Source: CAZJYI01 sp964550025 | GTDB lineage: Bacteria > Verrucomicrobiota > Kiritimatiellia > UBA8416 > CAYOBW01 | DNA length: 64,000 bases | Assembly: GCA_964550025.1 (NCBI GenBank) | Contig: CAZJYI010000001.1 | Location: forward strand, 62,001-126,000 | Direction of reading: 5' to 3' | Part shown: one piece after another, positions 61,742 through 64,000 of the stretch | Position numbering within the stretch: position 1 is the stretch's first letter | Layout of the letters: each line of letters starts with the position of its first letter | Program-made: the position numbers and the translations under genes | Notes under the pieces: model-generated | Seen by the model: the letters and a program-made list of their open reading frames with translations, nothing else | The model's database searches: none | Told to the model about the DNA's origin: nothing

Positions 61742-62689
61742 ATGAACAACTTGCTTCAGAGTTTCCGGGCGATGCTGGTTATCCGGCTGTTTGAAGAGAA
61801 GGTGGAAGACCTCTTCACGAGTGGGGCCGTCAGGGGCACCACGCACCCTTCCAGCGGCCAGGAAGCGGTCGCCGTCGGCGTCTGCAATGCGCTGCAACCC
61901 GGCGACTACATCACGAGCACACACCGCGGTCACGGGCACTTCCTCGCCCGCGGCGCGGACCCGAACCGGGTCATGGCCGAGCTGTTCGGCAAGGCGGCCG
62001 GCTATTCCGGCGGCCGCGGCGGCAGCCAGTTCATGGCCGACTTCGACCTGGGATTCGTCGGGGGTAACGGAATCACGGGCGGAAGTCTGCCGACAGCCAC
62101 GGGCCTCGCCCTGTCCAGCAAACTGCGCAAGACCGGCAAGATCGCCGTCTGCTTTTTCGGGGACGGCGCTTCCAACCAGGGCACCTTTCACGAGTCGCTC
62201 AACATGGCGGGGCTGTGGAAACTACCGGTGGTCTTCGTCTGCGAGAACAACAGGTACGCCATGTCGCTGCACGTCGCGAAGTCCGTGCCGATCGCAAGCA
62301 TCGCGGACCGTGCCGCTTCCTACGGGTTCCCCGGAGCCGTCGTGGACGGCAACGACGTCGAAGCCGTCGAGTTGGCCGCGGCGGCGGCGGCCGATCGGGC
62401 CCGCGCGCTGGAAGGGCCGACGCTGATCGAGTGCGAGACCTACCGGATCTCCGGCCACTCGCGGGGGGATCGCAGGGTGTACCGGACGCGGGAGGAAGAG
62501 GCCGAATGGGCCCAGCGTGATCCGATCGTGCGGCTGGAGCGGAAGCTGGTCGATTCGGGAGGGGCAACCGCGCAGGACATCGCGCGCATCCGTAGCGAAG
62601 CGGAAGAGGTCGTCTCGGAGGCCGTGCGCTTCGCCGAGGAAGCGCCGTACCCGGAGGAAGACACGCTCCTGGAGGGCCTCATCGCATGA
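61742..62689 (+). CDS. Thiamine-diphosphate-dependent 2-oxoacid dehydrogenase E1 alpha subunit
   Basis: ATG 61742 gives a 315-residue protein starting MNNLLQSFRAMLVIRLFEEK; the frame extends upstream without a better start. Key features: TSTHRGHGHFLARGADPN (substrate loop), GGRGGSQFMADFDLGFVGGN and the thiamine-diphosphate motif GDGASNQGTFHESLNMAGLW ending in CENN. It resembles acetoin, pyruvate and branched-chain dehydrogenase E1 alpha subunits; I cannot separate these from sequence alone. It would decarboxylate a 2-oxo acid and pass the acyl group to the lipoyl carrier encoded four genes upstream. It overlaps E1 beta by four bases. Confidence 0.92.
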   Translation: MNNLLQSFRAMLVIRLFEEKVEDLFTSGAVRGTTHPSSGQEAVAVGVCNALQPGDYITSTHRGHGHFLARGADPNRVMAELFGKAAGYSGGRGGSQFMADFDLGFVGGNGITGGSLPTATGLALSSKLRKTGKIAVCFFGDGASNQGTFHESLNMAGLWKLPVVFVCENNRYAMSLHVAKSVPIASIADRAASYGFPGAVVDGNDVEAVELAAAAAADRARALEGPTLIECETYRISGHSRGDRRVYRTREEEAEWAQRDPIVRLERKLVDSGGATAQDIARIRSEAEEVVSEAVRFAEEAPYPEEDTLLEGLIA

Positions 62690-63672
62690 GGACGGTCAGC
62701 TACACCGAGGCCCTCCGCGAAACGCTGGCGGAAGAGATGCAGCGTGACGACGACGTGTTTCTCTTCGGGGAGGACATCGGCGTGTACGGGGGCGCTTTCG
62801 GCGTGACGCGCGGTCTGCTCGACCGCTTCGGGGTGGACCGTGTGATCGACACCCCCATCTCCGAGGCCAGCTTCGTGGGCGCGGCGATCGGGGCCGCCCT
62901 GGCGGGCTCCCGCCCCGTGGTGGAGATCATGTTCATGGACTTCATCACGCTGGCCATGGACCAGATACTCAACCAGGCGGCCAAGCTCCACTACGTTCTG
63001 GGCGAACAGGCACGCTGCCCGCTCGTCATCCGGACACCCGCGGGCGGGGGGCGCTGCTACGGCCCCACGCACTCGCAGAGTCTCGAGGGCATGTTCATGC
63101 ACGTTCCGGGGCTGCGGATTGTAGCGCCATCGACGCCGGCCGACGCCCGCGGGCTGCTCAAGGCGGCCATTCGCGACGACAACGCGGTGCTGTTCGTCGA
63201 ACACAAGCTCCTGTATGCCGAGAAGGGGCCCGTGCCGTTCGAGGAAGACGGCGTGGTCCCTCTCGGTTCGGCCGCCGTTGCCCGCGAGGGAAACGACGTG
63301 ACAATCGTCGCCTGGTCGCAGATGACGGTCGAGTCGCTAGCCGCGGCCGCGATGCTCGCGGAAGAAGAAGTGAGCGTGGAGGTTATCGACCTACGATCGC
63401 TCAGCCCGCTGGATATGGACACGGTAGCCGCTTCGGTGCGCAAGACGGGCCGTGCGTTGGTCGTCGACGAGGGAACGCGCACGGGGGGCGCCAGCGCGGA
63501 GATCGCCTGCCGCATCGCCGAGTCCGCCTTTGATTACCTCGACGCCCCCGTTCAACGTTTGACGACCCCCGACGTTCCCATCCCCGCCAGCCCCGTGCTG
63601 GAGGAGGCCGCCCTGCCGAACGCGGACGCGATCGCCGATGCCGTCATCGCGCTGATCGAATACGAGGGATAG
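62686..63672 (+). CDS. Thiamine-diphosphate-dependent 2-oxoacid dehydrogenase E1 beta subunit
   Basis: The 328-residue protein starts MRTVSYTEALRETLAEEMQR, then DDDVFLFGEDIGVYGGAFGV. It has the transketolase-like central fold (DTPISEASFVGAAIGAALAG, PVVEIMFMDFITLAMDQILN) and the C-terminal domain (DVTIVAWSQMTVESLAAAAM, VIDLRSLSPLDMDTVAASV, LVVDEGTRTGG). It forms the alpha2-beta2 E1 heterotetramer with the preceding gene's product. ATGA overlap with E1 alpha indicates coupled translation. No E2 acyltransferase or E3 (dihydrolipoyl dehydrogenase) gene follows directly; a glycosyltransferase does. Confidence 0.93.
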   Translation: MRTVSYTEALRETLAEEMQRDDDVFLFGEDIGVYGGAFGVTRGLLDRFGVDRVIDTPISEASFVGAAIGAALAGSRPVVEIMFMDFITLAMDQILNQAAKLHYVLGEQARCPLVIRTPAGGGRCYGPTHSQSLEGMFMHVPGLRIVAPSTPADARGLLKAAIRDDNAVLFVEHKLLYAEKGPVPFEEDGVVPLGSAAVAREGNDVTIVAWSQMTVESLAAAAMLAEEEVSVEVIDLRSLSPLDMDTVAASVRKTGRALVVDEGTRTGGASAEIACRIAESAFDYLDAPVQRLTTPDVPIPASPVLEEAALPNADAIADAVIALIEYEG

Positions 63673-63674
63673 TC

Positions 63675-64000
63675 ATGCCGCCGCTCGTCTCCGTCGTTAC
63701 ACTCACGCACAACAAGCTGGAATGCAGCCGGCGCTGTCTCTCCTCACTGCTTCGCACCAACTACTCGCCATGGGAGCTGATCGTGGTCGACAACGGGTCG
63801 ACGGACGGTACGCGGGAGTGGCTGCCCGAGCTGCGGGACGAAGCCGCCGCGGTGGGCGTCGCGGTGCGGCACATCCTCAACGACGGGAACATCGGCTGCT
63901 CGACGGCCCGCAACCAGGGTATTGCGGAGGCGCGGGGCGAACGTGTCGTGTTCGTCGACAACGACATTGCGTTGCGCAGCGCCAACTGGCTGCGCGCCCT
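63675..64000 (+). CDS. Family 2 glycosyltransferase (3' truncated by the window end)
   Basis: ATG 63675 starts two bases after the E1 beta stop and the frame is open to the window end (about 108 codons seen). The N-terminus is MPPLVSVVTLTHNKLECSRR, then WELIVVDNGSTDGTREWL, then GCSTARNQGIAEARGERVVF, then VDNDIA. The VVDNGSTDGT nucleotide-sugar-binding and VDND metal-binding (DxD-type) motifs mark a GT2 fold. It may decorate the operon's product or belong to an envelope polysaccharide pathway beyond the window. Donor and acceptor sugars are unknown. Confidence 0.88.
   Translation, partial: MPPLVSVVTLTHNKLECSRRCLSSLLRTNYSPWELIVVDNGSTDGTREWLPELRDEAAAVGVAVRHILNDGNIGCSTARNQGIAEARGERVVFVDNDIALRSANWLRA

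Noticed and set aside
1..64000. CRISPR array, tRNA, rRNA, prophage or integrative element
   Set aside because: I found no regular direct repeats with unique spacers, no cloverleaf or rRNA-like sequence, and no integrase or phage structural gene.

Overview
The window is GC-rich bacterial DNA that I infer comes from a PVC-superphylum bacterium (Kiritimatiellota, Verrucomicrobiota, Lentisphaerota or Planctomycetota). The evidence is indirect. There are several very large secreted mosaic proteins built from beta-helix, choice-of-anchor, PKD, LamG, PA14, DUF2341, Calx-beta and GEVED-type modules. There are two HzsA-like cytochrome proteins, one with an NPCBM-type domain. There are two Tat-exported enzymes, a Gfo/Idh/MocA oxidoreductase and a TIM-barrel-like protein. 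Simple intergenic repeats of kinds common in that superphylum are also present. A 100-N gap at 54981-55080 flanked by an identical 55-base sequence indicates a draft, probably metagenome-derived, scaffold.

Layout. 1-14644: the 3' part of a beta-helix/PKD/dockerin-like protein, then a 3884-residue secreted mosaic protein. 14865-18037: a secreted protein with an FMN_bind-like motif, an AAA-ATPase-like/PD-(D/E)XK protein and a nuclease-family remnant. 18038-27482: a secreted CARDB/thrombospondin-3 protein, the two Tat-type enzymes and a six-hairpin-like hydrolase. 27509-31311: an EF-loop-rich secreted protein with an in-frame stop near its end, a collapsed copy of the same gene, a Uma2-family protein, and a decayed MNT/HEPN pair. 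31320-38481: two overlapping HzsA-like multidomain cytochromes. 38696-51109: a DUF11-type repeat protein, a small aspartic protease, a gene-poor repeat-rich tract, a 2018-residue secreted protein, a REPIN-like inverted hairpin pair and a small beta-helix protein. 51161-55937: a GEVED/Calx-beta protein interrupted by the gap. 56102-57666: two toxin-antitoxin-like small gene pairs (DUF433/DUF5615 and DUF4160/DUF2442).

57704 to the right end is a compact co-directional operon. In order it encodes a small lipoyl-domain protein with no acyltransferase domain, a FabG-type reductase, a complete ketosynthase, a second ketosynthase-like protein that has lost the Cys-His-His residues (chain-length-factor-like), E1 alpha and E1 beta of a thiamine-diphosphate 2-oxoacid dehydrogenase, and the start of a family-2 glycosyltransferase. 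I infer a pathway in which E1 loads an acyl group from a 2-oxo acid onto the lipoyl protein, which then primes or feeds a type II ketosynthase pair. This is the most likely novel system in the window. No ACP, dehydratase, acyltransferase or dihydrolipoyl dehydrogenase is visible before the window ends.

Most of the rest looks like an expanded secretome in which gene duplication, internal deletion and intergenic repeats are reshaping coding sequences.
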